Shown piece after piece: positions 36,903 to 44,909 of a stretch of 64,000 nt of DNA (the stretch's first letter is position 1; the number at the start of each line of letters is the position of its first letter). The DNA is from Flavobacterium okayamense (lineage in GTDB: Bacteria > Bacteroidota > Bacteroidia > Flavobacteriales > Flavobacteriaceae). Where the stretch lies: the NCBI RefSeq assembly GCF_019702945.1, contig NZ_AP024749.1:930001-994000 (forward strand), in the 5' to 3' direction. The notes below the pieces were generated by a model. The model searched no databases and had not been told where the DNA came from. It saw nothing but the letters and a program-made list of their open reading frames with translations. A program made the translations under genes and the position numbers.

Positions 36903-38117
36903 ATGATATTAGAAATGAAAGTCCCTTCACCGGGAGAGTCAATTACCGAAGTTGAAATTGCAACTTGGTTAGTTCAAGATGGAGATTATGTTGAAAAAGA
37001 TCAAGCAATTGCTGAAGTAGATTCTGATAAAGCTACTTTAGAATTACCAGCAGAAGCAAGTGGGATTATAACACTAAAAGCAGAAGAAGGTGATGCTGTA
37101 GCAGTGGGACAAGTAGTTTGTTTAATCGATACAAGTGCAGCTAAACCAGAAGATGGGGCAGCTCCAGCAAAAGAAGTAAAGAAAGAAGAGGCACCTAAAA
37201 AAGAAGAACCAAAAGCAGCACCAGCAGCAACACAAACATACGCAAGTGGTTCAGCTTCTCCAGCAGCTAAGAAAATTTTAGCGGAGAAAAATATCCAACC
37301 TTCAGATATCGTTGGAACAGGTAAAGACGGAAGAGTAACTAAAGAAGATGCTGTTAATGCGGTACCTTCTATGGGGACACCAACAGGAGGACCTCGTGGA
37401 TCAGAAAGAACAAAATTATCTATGTTGCGTCGTAAAGTAGCAGAGCGTTTAGTAGCAGCTAAAAACGAAACGGCAATGTTAACTACGTTCAACGAAGTTG
37501 ATATGAGTGCAATCTATGCTTTACGTGAAGAGTACAAAGAAGATTTCAAAAACAAACATGGTGTTGGCTTAGGATTCATGTCATTTTTTACAAAAGCAGT
37601 AACAAGAGCATTACAATTATACCCAGATGTTAACTCAATGATCGATGGTCAAGAGAAAATATCTTATGATTTCTGTGATATTTCAGTAGCGGTTTCTGGT
37701 CCTAAAGGATTAATGGTGCCTGTAATGAGAAATGCAGAATTATTATCATTCCGTGGTGTAGAAGCTGAAATCAAACGTTTAGCTTTACGTGCTCGTGACG
37801 GACAAATTACTGTTGATGAAATGACTGGTGGTACATTCACAATTTCTAATGGTGGTGTTTTCGGAAGTATGTTATCAACACCAATTATTAATCCTCCACA
37901 ATCAGGAATTTTAGGGATGCACAATGTAGTTGAGAGAGCTATTGTTAAAAACGGACAAATTGTAATTGCTCCGGTTATGTATGTAGCTTTATCTTATGAT
38001 CACAGAATTATTGACGGTCGTGAGTCTGTTGGATTCTTAGTGGCAGTTAAAGAAGCATTAGAAAATCCAGTTGAAATTTTAATGGACAACAATCCTAAAA
38101 AAGCTTTAGAATTATAA
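36903..38117 (+). CDS. sucB: 2-oxoglutarate dehydrogenase E2 (dihydrolipoyl succinyltransferase)
   Basis: The core acyltransferase of the complex, 404 residues. An N-terminal lipoyl domain contains the attachment Lys43 in EVDSDKATLELPA. An Ala/Pro/Lys-rich linker (about 85-115: EAPKKEEPKAAPAA) leads to the E3-binding peripheral subunit domain (ASPAAKKILAEKNIQPSDIVGTGKDGRVTKEDA, about 120-150) and the catalytic domain with DHRIIDGRE and ISNGGVFGSMLSTPIINPPQSGILGMH. Single lipoyl domain and the SPGESITEVEIATW beginning point to OGDH rather than PDH. Operon partner of sucA, with a terminator downstream. Confidence 0.97.
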   Translation: MILEMKVPSPGESITEVEIATWLVQDGDYVEKDQAIAEVDSDKATLELPAEASGIITLKAEEGDAVAVGQVVCLIDTSAAKPEDGAAPAKEVKKEEAPKKEEPKAAPAATQTYASGSASPAAKKILAEKNIQPSDIVGTGKDGRVTKEDAVNAVPSMGTPTGGPRGSERTKLSMLRRKVAERLVAAKNETAMLTTFNEVDMSAIYALREEYKEDFKNKHGVGLGFMSFFTKAVTRALQLYPDVNSMIDGQEKISYDFCDISVAVSGPKGLMVPVMRNAELLSFRGVEAEIKRLALRARDGQITVDEMTGGTFTISNGGVFGSMLSTPIINPPQSGILGMHNVVERAIVKNGQIVIAPVMYVALSYDHRIIDGRESVGFLVAVKEALENPVEILMDNNPKKALEL

Positions 38118-38129
38118 TCTAAAAATGCA

Positions 38130-38154
38130 GTCACTTCTAGTGGAGTCGAGAAGT
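38130..38154. repeat. Remnant of a dispersed palindromic intergenic repeat (GTCA..TTCGAG..GGAGTCGAGAA type)
   Basis: The stretch from GTCACTTCTAG to GAGTCGAGAAGT resembles the short palindromic repeat with core TTCGAGCGGAGTCGAGAA that I know from intergenic regions of many Bacteroidota genomes. Here ACTTCT pairs with AGAAGT (38133-38138, 38149-38154). It sits between sucB and its terminator. Only one copy is visible in the window, so the assignment is by recall. Confidence 0.45.
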
Positions 38155-38170
38155 TAAGCATCTAAATATA

Positions 38171-38205
38171 AAAAATCCCAAATTCATTGAATTTGGGATT
38201 TTTTG
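38171..38205. terminator. Bidirectional terminator after sucB
   Basis: A 15-bp perfect stem (38171-38185 with 38189-38203; core ATCCCAAATTC / GAATTTGGGAT), 3-nt loop and T run, between sucB and the convergent protease gene. Confidence 0.92.
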
Positions 38206-38206
38206 T

Positions 38207-38644
38207 TTACTTCAAATACAAATAATGATTGTAATAATCAATAATTCCTTTTCCTTGTAATAAAACATCAGCACCAATAATTCCATCAACAGGTTTCATT
38301 TTATATTGTTCTAAAGCTAAATTCACATGGAACATGTCAAAAATTATGAGGTTGAGGTTGTTAAATTTCCATCGACTTAATTGTAGTAAATTATCTTTCG
38401 AAAGTTGCGTTTCCATTCCAGTTGCTCCTGCACCAGCCGCTTTAGTTTCAGATATCTCAGAAAAAAGTTGAAATTTTTCAATACCTTCTAATCCAACACA
38501 ACTATTACTTGCGCCAGTATCTAAAATAAATTTCCCTTTAACACCATTAATTTTTGCAGTAATTAAAAGATGTTGGGTTTTTAAAACTTTAAATTTTACT
38601 TTTTTATATTTTTTCTTTTGTAAAAAGTCCTGTAAATCTTCCAT
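38207..38644 (-). CDS. Retropepsin-like aspartic protease (clan AA), cytoplasmic
   Basis: A 145-residue single-domain aspartic protease relative. The active-site motif LDTGASNSCV (Asp42-Thr-Gly-Ala) and the later hydrophobic-hydrophobic-Gly motif GIIGADVL match the retropepsin fold, which works as a homodimer. There is no signal peptide or membrane segment, unlike many bacterial relatives. Function and substrate are unknown. It is divergent from tatD with a short spacer of 63 nt, and its stop is at the base of the shared terminator. Confidence 0.82.
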   Translation of the reverse strand: MEDLQDFLQKKKYKKVKFKVLKTQHLLITAKINGVKGKFILDTGASNSCVGLEGIEKFQLFSEISETKAAGAGATGMETQLSKDNLLQLSRWKFNNLNLIIFDMFHVNLALEQYKMKPVDGIIGADVLLQGKGIIDYYNHYLYLK

Positions 38645-38707
38645 GTTTCAAATGTAAATTAAATTTCTTAATCAAACTTTGTAACTTTGCGACTTTAAAA
38701 TAAACTA

Positions 38708-39478
38708 ATGATACTTACCGATACACATACCCATTTGTATTCTGAAGAATTTAGTGAAGATAGAAACGAAATGATACAACGAGCGATTAATGCTGGAGTT
38801 TCTCGTTTTTTTATTCCGTCCATTGATTCTTCGTATACTGAAAAAATGTTCGATTTAGAAAAGCAATATACAGAAAATGTTTTTTTGATGATGGGTTTGC
38901 ATCCTTGTTATGTAAAACTAGAAACATTTGAAGCTGAATTAGCGCATGTGGAAAAAGAATTATTTTCAAGAAAATATTATGCTGTTGGTGAAATCGGAAT
39001 AGATTTATATTGGGACAAAACCACTTTAGAAATTCAGAAATTAGCTTTTAAAAAACAAATTCAATGGGCCAAACAATTGGGGTTGGCAATTAATATTCAT
39101 TGTCGAGATGCTTTTGATGAAGTTTTTGAAGTTTTAGAAAGTGAATACGATGAAAAACTATATGGAATTTTCCATTGTTTTACCGGTGATTTTGAACAAG
39201 CAAAAAAAGCCATTTCTTTAGGTATGAAATTAGGAATAGGCGGAGTTGCAACTTTTAAAAATGGGAAAATAGACCAGTTTTTAAATCAAATCGATTTAAA
39301 GCATATTGTTTTAGAAACCGATTCACCTTATTTAGCACCTGTTCCATATCGTGGAAAACGAAATGAAAGTAGTTATACATTATTGGTTGCTCAAAAATTA
39401 GCCGAGATTTATCAGATTTCAGTGGAAGAAATAGCCAAAGTAACTACGGGAAACTCTAAAGCCATTTTCGGAATTTAA
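38708..39478 (+). CDS. TatD-family metal-dependent deoxyribonuclease
   Basis: A 256-residue TIM-barrel hydrolase. The metal-binding motifs are in order: DTHTHLYS (His7, His9), VGEIGIDLYWD (Glu), NIHCRDAF, IFHCFTGDF and ETDSPYLAP (Asp). The family has 3'-5' exonuclease or DNase activity linked to DNA repair or turnover. Length is normal. It is followed 58 nt later by an acyltransferase gene, apparently with its own -7-like element. Confidence 0.93.
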   Translation: MILTDTHTHLYSEEFSEDRNEMIQRAINAGVSRFFIPSIDSSYTEKMFDLEKQYTENVFLMMGLHPCYVKLETFEAELAHVEKELFSRKYYAVGEIGIDLYWDKTTLEIQKLAFKKQIQWAKQLGLAINIHCRDAFDEVFEVLESEYDEKLYGIFHCFTGDFEQAKKAISLGMKLGIGGVATFKNGKIDQFLNQIDLKHIVLETDSPYLAPVPYRGKRNESSYTLLVAQKLAEIYQISVEEIAKVTTGNSKAIFGI

Positions 39479-39536
39479 CGAAGATTTTACGACAGATTGT
39501 TAATTTTTTTGTTCTTTTGTGAAATCAATTATAGGT

Positions 39537-40673
39537 ATGTCAAAGTTTGATGCAATTCGCCCGTTTTATGATTCAGAAGTGAATGAAGCCATTGTTTCTT
39601 CACTCAATCATCCTATGATGAAAGCTATGATGCATTTCACTTTTCCTGATTTGCCAGAAGATGAATGGCAAAAGCAATTAAAGCATACCCATTCTATTCG
39701 CGATTTTCAAATCAATTTTGTATATCAATCAATACAAAGAGTTTTAGAAAAAAGTTCGGAAGGATTAACAACTTCTGGGTTTGAAAAATTGGAACCAAAT
39801 ACTTCATATTTATTTATTTCAAATCACCGAGATATTATTTTAGATACATCCTTGTTAAATGTGTCACTTCATGATAATGGTTTAGTGATGACAGCTTCTG
39901 CGATTGGTGATAATTTGGTACAAAAAGACTTTTTGCTGAAATTATCAAAGTTGAATCGTAATTTTTTAATTCAACGCGGACTTTCTCCAAGAGAATTATT
40001 GCAAAGTTCTAAGTTAGTTTCAGAATATATATACCGATTACTTTCTAAAGAAAACCGTTCGGTTTGGGTAGCTCAAAAAGAAGGAAGAACAAAAGACGGT
40101 AATGATGCTACGCATCAAGGTGTTTTGAAAATGATTGCAATGGCTTCTGATGAGAATAATTGTATGGATTATTTCAAGAAGTTGCGAGTTGTTCCAGTTT
40201 CAATTTCGTATGAATACGATCCAACAGATGCATTAAAGATGCCTCAATTACTAGCACAAGCTAAAGATGAAGTTTACAAAAAAGAGAAAAATGAAGATTT
40301 TGTAAATTTAATTAGCGGAATTATTGGCCAAAAAAAACGAATTCATATTCATGTTGGCGATATTTTAGAAAATGAAATTGAAGACATCAAAAATGAAACT
40401 AATATTACTAACAAGCAAATTCAATCCCTAGCTCAAGTTATTGATAATTCAATTTTACATTCCTATAAATTGTGGCCAACAAACTATATTGCTTTTGATA
40501 TTTTGAATAATTCTAATGAATTTTCAAATGAATATTCTGAAAAAGAAAAACAATTATTTGAACGTAGATTAGAATTGAGGATTGACGCTGATAACGAAAC
40601 TATGCGACAAGGTTTTTTAGCAATGTATGCAAATCCGGTAGTAAATAAACTTAAATATGCTAATGCAAAATAG
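39537..40673 (+). CDS. Glycerophospholipid acyltransferase-like protein (PlsC/PlsB superfamily)
   Basis: About 378 residues. ISNHRDIILDTSLLN (near residues 92-106) is the NHxxxxD-type active site of glycerolipid acyltransferases, though spacing from His to the last Asp is five rather than four residues; RDI could supply an alternative Asp. Further blocks FLIQRGLSPRELLQSSKLVSEYI and VWVAQKEGRTKDG fit the family (FxxR and the G-R-T-K-D motif). No membrane helix is obvious, so it would act peripherally on the inner membrane. A GTG start at 39519 is possible, but a -7-like TTCTTTTG just upstream and the better context favour the ATG at 39537. Overlaps the asparaginase gene by 17 nt. The exact acyl acceptor is not known. 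Confidence 0.8.
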   Translation: MSKFDAIRPFYDSEVNEAIVSSLNHPMMKAMMHFTFPDLPEDEWQKQLKHTHSIRDFQINFVYQSIQRVLEKSSEGLTTSGFEKLEPNTSYLFISNHRDIILDTSLLNVSLHDNGLVMTASAIGDNLVQKDFLLKLSKLNRNFLIQRGLSPRELLQSSKLVSEYIYRLLSKENRSVWVAQKEGRTKDGNDATHQGVLKMIAMASDENNCMDYFKKLRVVPVSISYEYDPTDALKMPQLLAQAKDEVYKKEKNEDFVNLISGIIGQKKRIHIHVGDILENEIEDIKNETNITNKQIQSLAQVIDNSILHSYKLWPTNYIAFDILNNSNEFSNEYSEKEKQLFERRLELRIDADNETMRQGFLAMYANPVVNKLKYANAK

Positions 40674-41694
40674 TAAACCAAAAATACTACTCATTTATAC
40701 AGGCGGAACCATAGGAATGGTTAAGGATAGTGAGTCTGGTGCGCTAAAAGCTTTCGATTTTAAAAAATTGCTTAAAAATATCCCTGAATTAAAACTTTTG
40801 GATTGTGAAATCGATACCGTTTCATTTAAAAGTCCGATAGATTCTTCAAATATGAATGTAGAACATTGGCAAGCAATGGCGCATTTAATTGAAGAAAATT
40901 ACAATTCGTTTGATGGTTTTGTTGTTCTTCACGGTTCCGATACGATGTCATATAGTGCATCTGCATTAAGTTTTATGTTAGAAAATCTTTCAAAACCTGT
41001 AATTTTTACAGGTTCTCAATTACCAATTGGAGATTTACGAACCGATGCTAAGGAGAATTTAATAACAGCTATTCAAATTGCATCACTTCGCGAAAGAGGA
41101 AAACCTGTAATTCAAGAAGTAGGTTTGTATTTCGAGTATAAATTATATAGAGGAAACAGAACGACAAAAATTAGTGCTGAACATTTTAATGCGTTTACAT
41201 CACCTAATTTTTCTGAATTAGCTGAATCGGGAGTGCATTTAAAGGTGAATAAAGATATTTTATTTCGAAAAAAAGGTAATAAAGGACTGAAAGTTAATAC
41301 AGCTTTTAACGAGAATGTAGTGATTTTGAAATTGTTTCCCGGGATTACCCAGCAAACTTTAGAGGCTATAGTTAATATCCCAAATTTAAAAGGAATTGTT
41401 TTAGAGACTTATGGATCAGGAAACGCACCTTCTGAAGATTGGTTTATAAATGAATTAAGAAAGGCAATAAAACAAAATATTCACGTTATTAATGTAACGC
41501 AATGTAGTGGAGGTGAAGTAGCAATGGGAAAATATGAAACCAGTACATTGTTAAAGAAAATAGGTGTTATTTCTGGTTATGATATTACTACTGAGGCAGC
41601 TATAACAAAATTAATGTACTTATTAGGTCAAAAAGTTGCTCCAAATGTTTTTAAAACCATATTTGAAACCTCTTTACGTGGCGAAATGCATTAA
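40657..41694 (+). CDS. ansA: Type I (cytoplasmic) L-asparaginase
   Basis: A 345-residue L-asparaginase that hydrolyses asparagine to aspartate and ammonia. The catalytic threonines are in IYTGGTIGMV (near residue 16) and in the VLHGSDTMSYSASALSFML block with the Asp. Absence of a signal peptide places it in the cytoplasm. The gene begins inside the end of the acyltransferase gene (17-nt overlap); Met1 and Met3 are both possible starts (40657 or 40663). The overlap suggests translational coupling. Confidence 0.93.
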   Translation: MLMQNSKPKILLIYTGGTIGMVKDSESGALKAFDFKKLLKNIPELKLLDCEIDTVSFKSPIDSSNMNVEHWQAMAHLIEENYNSFDGFVVLHGSDTMSYSASALSFMLENLSKPVIFTGSQLPIGDLRTDAKENLITAIQIASLRERGKPVIQEVGLYFEYKLYRGNRTTKISAEHFNAFTSPNFSELAESGVHLKVNKDILFRKKGNKGLKVNTAFNENVVILKLFPGITQQTLEAIVNIPNLKGIVLETYGSGNAPSEDWFINELRKAIKQNIHVINVTQCSGGEVAMGKYETSTLLKKIGVISGYDITTEAAITKLMYLLGQKVAPNVFKTIFETSLRGEMH

Positions 41695-41746
41695 AAAAAC
41701 TGTTTAAAATTTTCATAGGTGAGAAATTTTACGTTATTTAGCGTCC

Positions 41747-41776
41747 TTGAAATAATATATTAATTTTATATTTTTA
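41747..41776 (+). promoter_or_regulatory. Candidate promoter of the exbB/exbD operon
   Basis: TTG (41747-41749), 19 nt, then TATTTTTA (41769-41776), one base off TAnnTTTG at the end, 37 nt before the exbB ATG. Confidence 0.45.
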
Positions 41777-41812
41777 ACCCAATTAACTAATTAAATTTTA
41801 AGAACAAAAGCG

Positions 41813-42622
41813 ATGAAAAGATTATTTTCTATTTTAGCAATTACAGGGCTTATGACTTTCGGAAACGTTCAAGCTCAAGAAGAAACTGTAGATTCTACTG
41901 CAGCTGCAACTGAGCAAGTTGTTGAAGAAACTGTAGCAGAAGAAACTCCTGCTGCTGTTGAGGCAACTGATGATGCAGTAACTGAAGAAGCTTCATTTAC
42001 TCAAAAAATGAAACAACGTTTTATTGAAGGTGGTCCTGCTTTCATGGGAATTGTATTAATCTGTTTAATTTTAGGTTTAGCAATTGCTATCGAAAGAATT
42101 ATTTATTTAAACCTTTCTACAACTAATTCTAAAAAATTAATCGGAGATGTAGAAGATGCATTAAACTCTGGTGGAGTTGAGGCAGCTAAAGAAGTAGCTC
42201 GTAATACAGCTGGTCCAGTAGCTTCTATTTTCTATCAAGGTTTAGATCGTTATTCACACGGTTTAGATTCTGCTGAAAAATCTATCGTTGCTTACGGTGG
42301 TGTTCAAATGGGACAATTAGAGAAAAACGTTTCTTGGATTTCATTATTTATCGCTCTTGCTCCGATGTTAGGATTCATGGGTACGGTAATTGGTATGATT
42401 GAAGCGTTTGACCAAATCCAGTCTGCTGGTTCAATGGAGCCTTCATTAGTGGCGGGTGGTATTAAAGTAGCGTTATTAACAACGGTATTTGGTCTTATTG
42501 TTGCTATTATTTTACAGATTTTCTACAACTATATCATTGCAAAAATCGATTCAATCGTAAATGATATGGAAGATGCGTCAATCAGCTTGGTTGATATGTT
42601 ATCTGATTATAGCAAAAAATAA
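41813..42622 (+). CDS. exbB: MotA/TolQ/ExbB proton-channel protein
   Basis: A 269-residue inner-membrane channel subunit that, with ExbD and TonB, energises outer-membrane receptors. The N-terminus has a cleavable-type signal (MKRLFSILAITGLMTFGNVQAQ) followed by an unusual 40-residue Glu/Ala/Thr-rich segment (EETVDSTAAATEQVVEETVA) before TM1 (FMGIVLICLILGLAIAIERI). TM2 and TM3 carry the conserved LAPMLGFMGTVIGMIEAF and KVALLTTVFGLIVAIILQIFYN. Codon use looks highly biased, as expected for an abundant protein. It heads a four-gene operon with one unknown membrane protein and two ExbD proteins. Confidence 0.93.
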   Translation: MKRLFSILAITGLMTFGNVQAQEETVDSTAAATEQVVEETVAEETPAAVEATDDAVTEEASFTQKMKQRFIEGGPAFMGIVLICLILGLAIAIERIIYLNLSTTNSKKLIGDVEDALNSGGVEAAKEVARNTAGPVASIFYQGLDRYSHGLDSAEKSIVAYGGVQMGQLEKNVSWISLFIALAPMLGFMGTVIGMIEAFDQIQSAGSMEPSLVAGGIKVALLTTVFGLIVAIILQIFYNYIIAKIDSIVNDMEDASISLVDMLSDYSKK

Positions 42623-42644
42623 TAAACCAAAAAGATAAACTGTT

Positions 42645-43064
42645 ATGCACAAATTAGTAAAAATAGCAGCTATTATCGTTTCTGTTTTAAGTGTTGTTTT
42701 TTTAGGACTTTTAATGGGAAGTAGCGATGAGCCAAAAGATAATAGTTGGATTTCACCACTAATCTACATTTCGTACTTTATTTTGGCGGCTTGTGTAGTA
42801 TTAGTATTAGCATTTGTATTGAAAAATTTATTTTCAAATACAGAAAATTTAAAAAGAACATTAATTTCAATTGGATTGTTCCTTGGAGTTGTGTTAATCT
42901 CTTACATCTTAGCAGATGGTTCTGATGTTAAAGCAAACGGAGAAGTTGTATCTGGTTCTACATCAAAATGGGTTAGTGCAGGTCTTAATGTATTTTACAT
43001 TTTAGCTTTAGCAGCTATCGGAGCAATGGTTTGGACTGGATTTAATAAATTAATTAAACGATAA
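42645..43064 (+). CDS. Unknown membrane protein embedded in the exb operon
   Basis: A 139-residue integral membrane protein with four hydrophobic segments (KIAAIIVSVLSVVFLGLLMG, WISPLIYISYFILAACVVLVLAF, ISIGLFLGVVLISYIL, WVSAGLNVFYILALAAIGAMVW). I do not recognise a domain with known function. It lies 22 nt after exbB and 2 nt before the first exbD, so it is surely co-transcribed. An accessory role in the ExbBD energising complex is inferred from location. Confidence 0.8.
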   Translation: MHKLVKIAAIIVSVLSVVFLGLLMGSSDEPKDNSWISPLIYISYFILAACVVLVLAFVLKNLFSNTENLKRTLISIGLFLGVVLISYILADGSDVKANGEVVSGSTSKWVSAGLNVFYILALAAIGAMVWTGFNKLIKR

Positions 43065-43066
43065 TT

Positions 43067-43678
43067 ATGGCTAAAAGAGAAGCACCTGAGGTAAATGCCG
43101 GTTCAATGGCAGATATTGCTTTCTTGCTATTGATTTTCTTCTTGGTTACTACTACTATTGGAGTAGATCAAGGGATAAATCGTCTTTTGCCTCGTTACGA
43201 AGAGAATCCACCAGCGCCGCCAATTAATGAGCGTAATATATTACGTGTATTAGTAAATAAAGACAATCAATTACTTGTGAATGAACAATTAGTTGACATG
43301 AAAGATTTACGTCAAACGGCGATGGATTTCTTAGAAAATAATGGTGACGGTACTTGTACATATTGCCAAGGTAAGAAAAACCCAAATGCTTCTGATAATC
43401 CAGATGAGGCAGTTATTTCACTAATGAATGATGGTCAAACGAGTTATGAAACATACATAGCTGTTCAAAATGAATTAGTAGCTGCTTACTACATCTTGAG
43501 AGATAGAGAAAGTAAAAAAAGATATGGGGTGTCTTACAGAGAAATGGAATATGTTTTCAATGATCCAGCATCTAAAGCAACGGAAGGTTTAGTTGAAGAA
43601 CTTGAACCTAAGGTTAAAAAAATTCAAGAGATGTTTCCTATGCGTCTTTCTGAAGCTGAACCGAAAAAGAACTTTTAA
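43067..43678 (+). CDS. exbD: ExbD/TolR-family protein with extended periplasmic domain
   Basis: A 203-residue ExbD. The single TM has the essential Asp in SMADIAFLLLIFFLVTTTI (residues 13-31). The periplasmic part is longer than classical ExbD (about 140 residues) and carries an insertion with a CTYCQGKKNP cysteine pair and a region resembling a vitellin-fold strand set (NILRVLVNKDNQLLVNEQLV). The cysteine pair could form a disulfide or bind metal (inference). The second ExbD gene follows 17 nt later. Confidence 0.92.
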   Translation: MAKREAPEVNAGSMADIAFLLLIFFLVTTTIGVDQGINRLLPRYEENPPAPPINERNILRVLVNKDNQLLVNEQLVDMKDLRQTAMDFLENNGDGTCTYCQGKKNPNASDNPDEAVISLMNDGQTSYETYIAVQNELVAAYYILRDRESKKRYGVSYREMEYVFNDPASKATEGLVEELEPKVKKIQEMFPMRLSEAEPKKNF

Positions 43679-43695
43679 TATTAAATTTTAGAAAC

Positions 43696-44169
43696 ATGTC
43701 TAAGTTTAAAAAGAAAAAAACAGCCGGTACTCCGGGTATTTCAACAGCATCATTACCTGATATTGTATTCATGCTTTTGTTCTTTTTCATGACCGCTACA
43801 ACAATGAAAGATAGCGATTTGATGATTGAAAATAAATTACCAAAAGCAGATCAAACAGCAAAATTACATAAGAAGCAATATGTAATGTATATTTATGCTG
43901 GGAAACCAAGTGAGCGTTACCGTTCAACATTGGGTCAAACTGATAGACTTCAGTTGGCTGATAAAATTGCTAGTGTCTCTGAAATTAGAAGCTTTGTTAT
44001 TAATGAAAGAGCAACACGCAATTCTGAAGATGAGAAATATTTAACAGCTTCGTTAAAAATTGACAAAGATGTTAAAATGGGTCTTGTTCAAGATATAAAA
44101 CAAGAGTTACGTAAAGTTGACCAATTGAAAGTTAACTATACAACAACTCAGGGTAATCCTATAGATTAA
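43696..44169 (+). CDS. exbD: ExbD/TolR-family protein (second copy)
   Basis: A 157-residue ExbD paralogue: SLPDIVFMLLFFFMTATTM (residues 17-35) has the TM Asp, and the periplasmic domain follows (KKQYVMYIYAGKP, ENEKYLTASLKIDKDVKMGLVQDIKQELRK-like pattern). Paired ExbD genes behind one exbB are common in Bacteroidota, giving hetero-oligomeric stators. The last gene before the terminator at 44188. Confidence 0.92.
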   Translation: MSKFKKKKTAGTPGISTASLPDIVFMLLFFFMTATTMKDSDLMIENKLPKADQTAKLHKKQYVMYIYAGKPSERYRSTLGQTDRLQLADKIASVSEIRSFVINERATRNSEDEKYLTASLKIDKDVKMGLVQDIKQELRKVDQLKVNYTTTQGNPID

Positions 44170-44187
44170 TCTTTTTGTCTTAAATAT

Positions 44188-44220
44188 AAAGGGGTACGTA
44201 AAAACGTACCCCTTTTTTTA
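44188..44220 (+). terminator. Terminator after the exb operon
   Basis: A 12-bp stem AAAGGGGTACGT / ACGTACCCCTTT with loop AAAA and T run. Confidence 0.95.
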
Positions 44221-44243
44221 TTACTTTTATAAAAAATATTAAG

Positions 44244-44909
44244 TTGAATAAGTTACTTTTCTTTCTATTTATTATTAATTGTTTCTGTCAATATCTATTC
44301 GCTCAAGAAACAAAAGAAACTACTGAATATAAAGTTGTTGATTCTCTTTTTAGAGAAGATCAATTTTATGTTTCTGTTAGCTATAATTTAGTGCAAAATA
44401 GGCCGAGTGGTTTCAAGCAATTTGGATTTTCTCAAGGATTTACAGCTGGGTTTTTAAGAGATTTTCCTATTTCAAAAGATAGAAATTGGGCAATTGCTCC
44501 TGGCGTTGGTTATTCGTATAATAATATAAAGCAATTTGTGAATTCAGATGCACTTTTTGATGGTTTGAATGTTTCGGAAAATATTCAAACAAGAATTGTT
44601 TCACATGGAGTTGATTTTCCTTTAGAATTGCGATGGCGTAACGCAACACCTACAAGTCATAAGTTTTGGCGAATATATGCAGGCTTTAAAGCTACGTATG
44701 TTTTTGATGCAACTATTAAAGTGGAGACAAGTGCTGGTAGTGAAAAGAGTAAAATTTTAGATGATATTAACAGATGGCAATATGGAGCCTATTTGTCATT
44801 TGGATTTAACACTTGGAATCCATATGTATATTACGGATTAAATCCAATATTTAAAGATGGATCAGAAATGAGAAATTTTAATCTAGGTTTTATGTTTTAC
44901 ATATTATAA
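44244..44909 (+). CDS. PorT-like outer-membrane beta-barrel protein
   Basis: A 221-residue exported protein with signal peptide MNKLLFFLFIINCFCQYLFAQ. The mature part alternates barrel strands (QFYVSVSYNLVQNRPSGFKQFGFSQGFTAGFLRDFP, WAIAPGVGYSYNNIKQF, FWRIYAGFKATYVFDATI, NTWNPYVYYGLNPIF) and ends in the aromatic NFNLGFMFYIL. It resembles the PorT-family barrels of Bacteroidota, one member of which (PorT/SprT) belongs to T9SS; I cannot say that this is the T9SS member. The start is TTG at 44244, as no in-frame ATG precedes the signal peptide. Its 3' end overlaps the convergent PAP2-like gene by 13 nt. Confidence 0.7.
   Translation: MNKLLFFLFIINCFCQYLFAQETKETTEYKVVDSLFREDQFYVSVSYNLVQNRPSGFKQFGFSQGFTAGFLRDFPISKDRNWAIAPGVGYSYNNIKQFVNSDALFDGLNVSENIQTRIVSHGVDFPLELRWRNATPTSHKFWRIYAGFKATYVFDATIKVETSAGSEKSKILDDINRWQYGAYLSFGFNTWNPYVYYGLNPIFKDGSEMRNFNLGFMFYIL

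Noticed and set aside
37001-37492. Long minus-strand open frame opposite sucB
   Set aside because: It is Ala/Ser-rich, mirrors the Ala/Lys/Glu-rich linker of sucB, and is a shadow of the codon bias.
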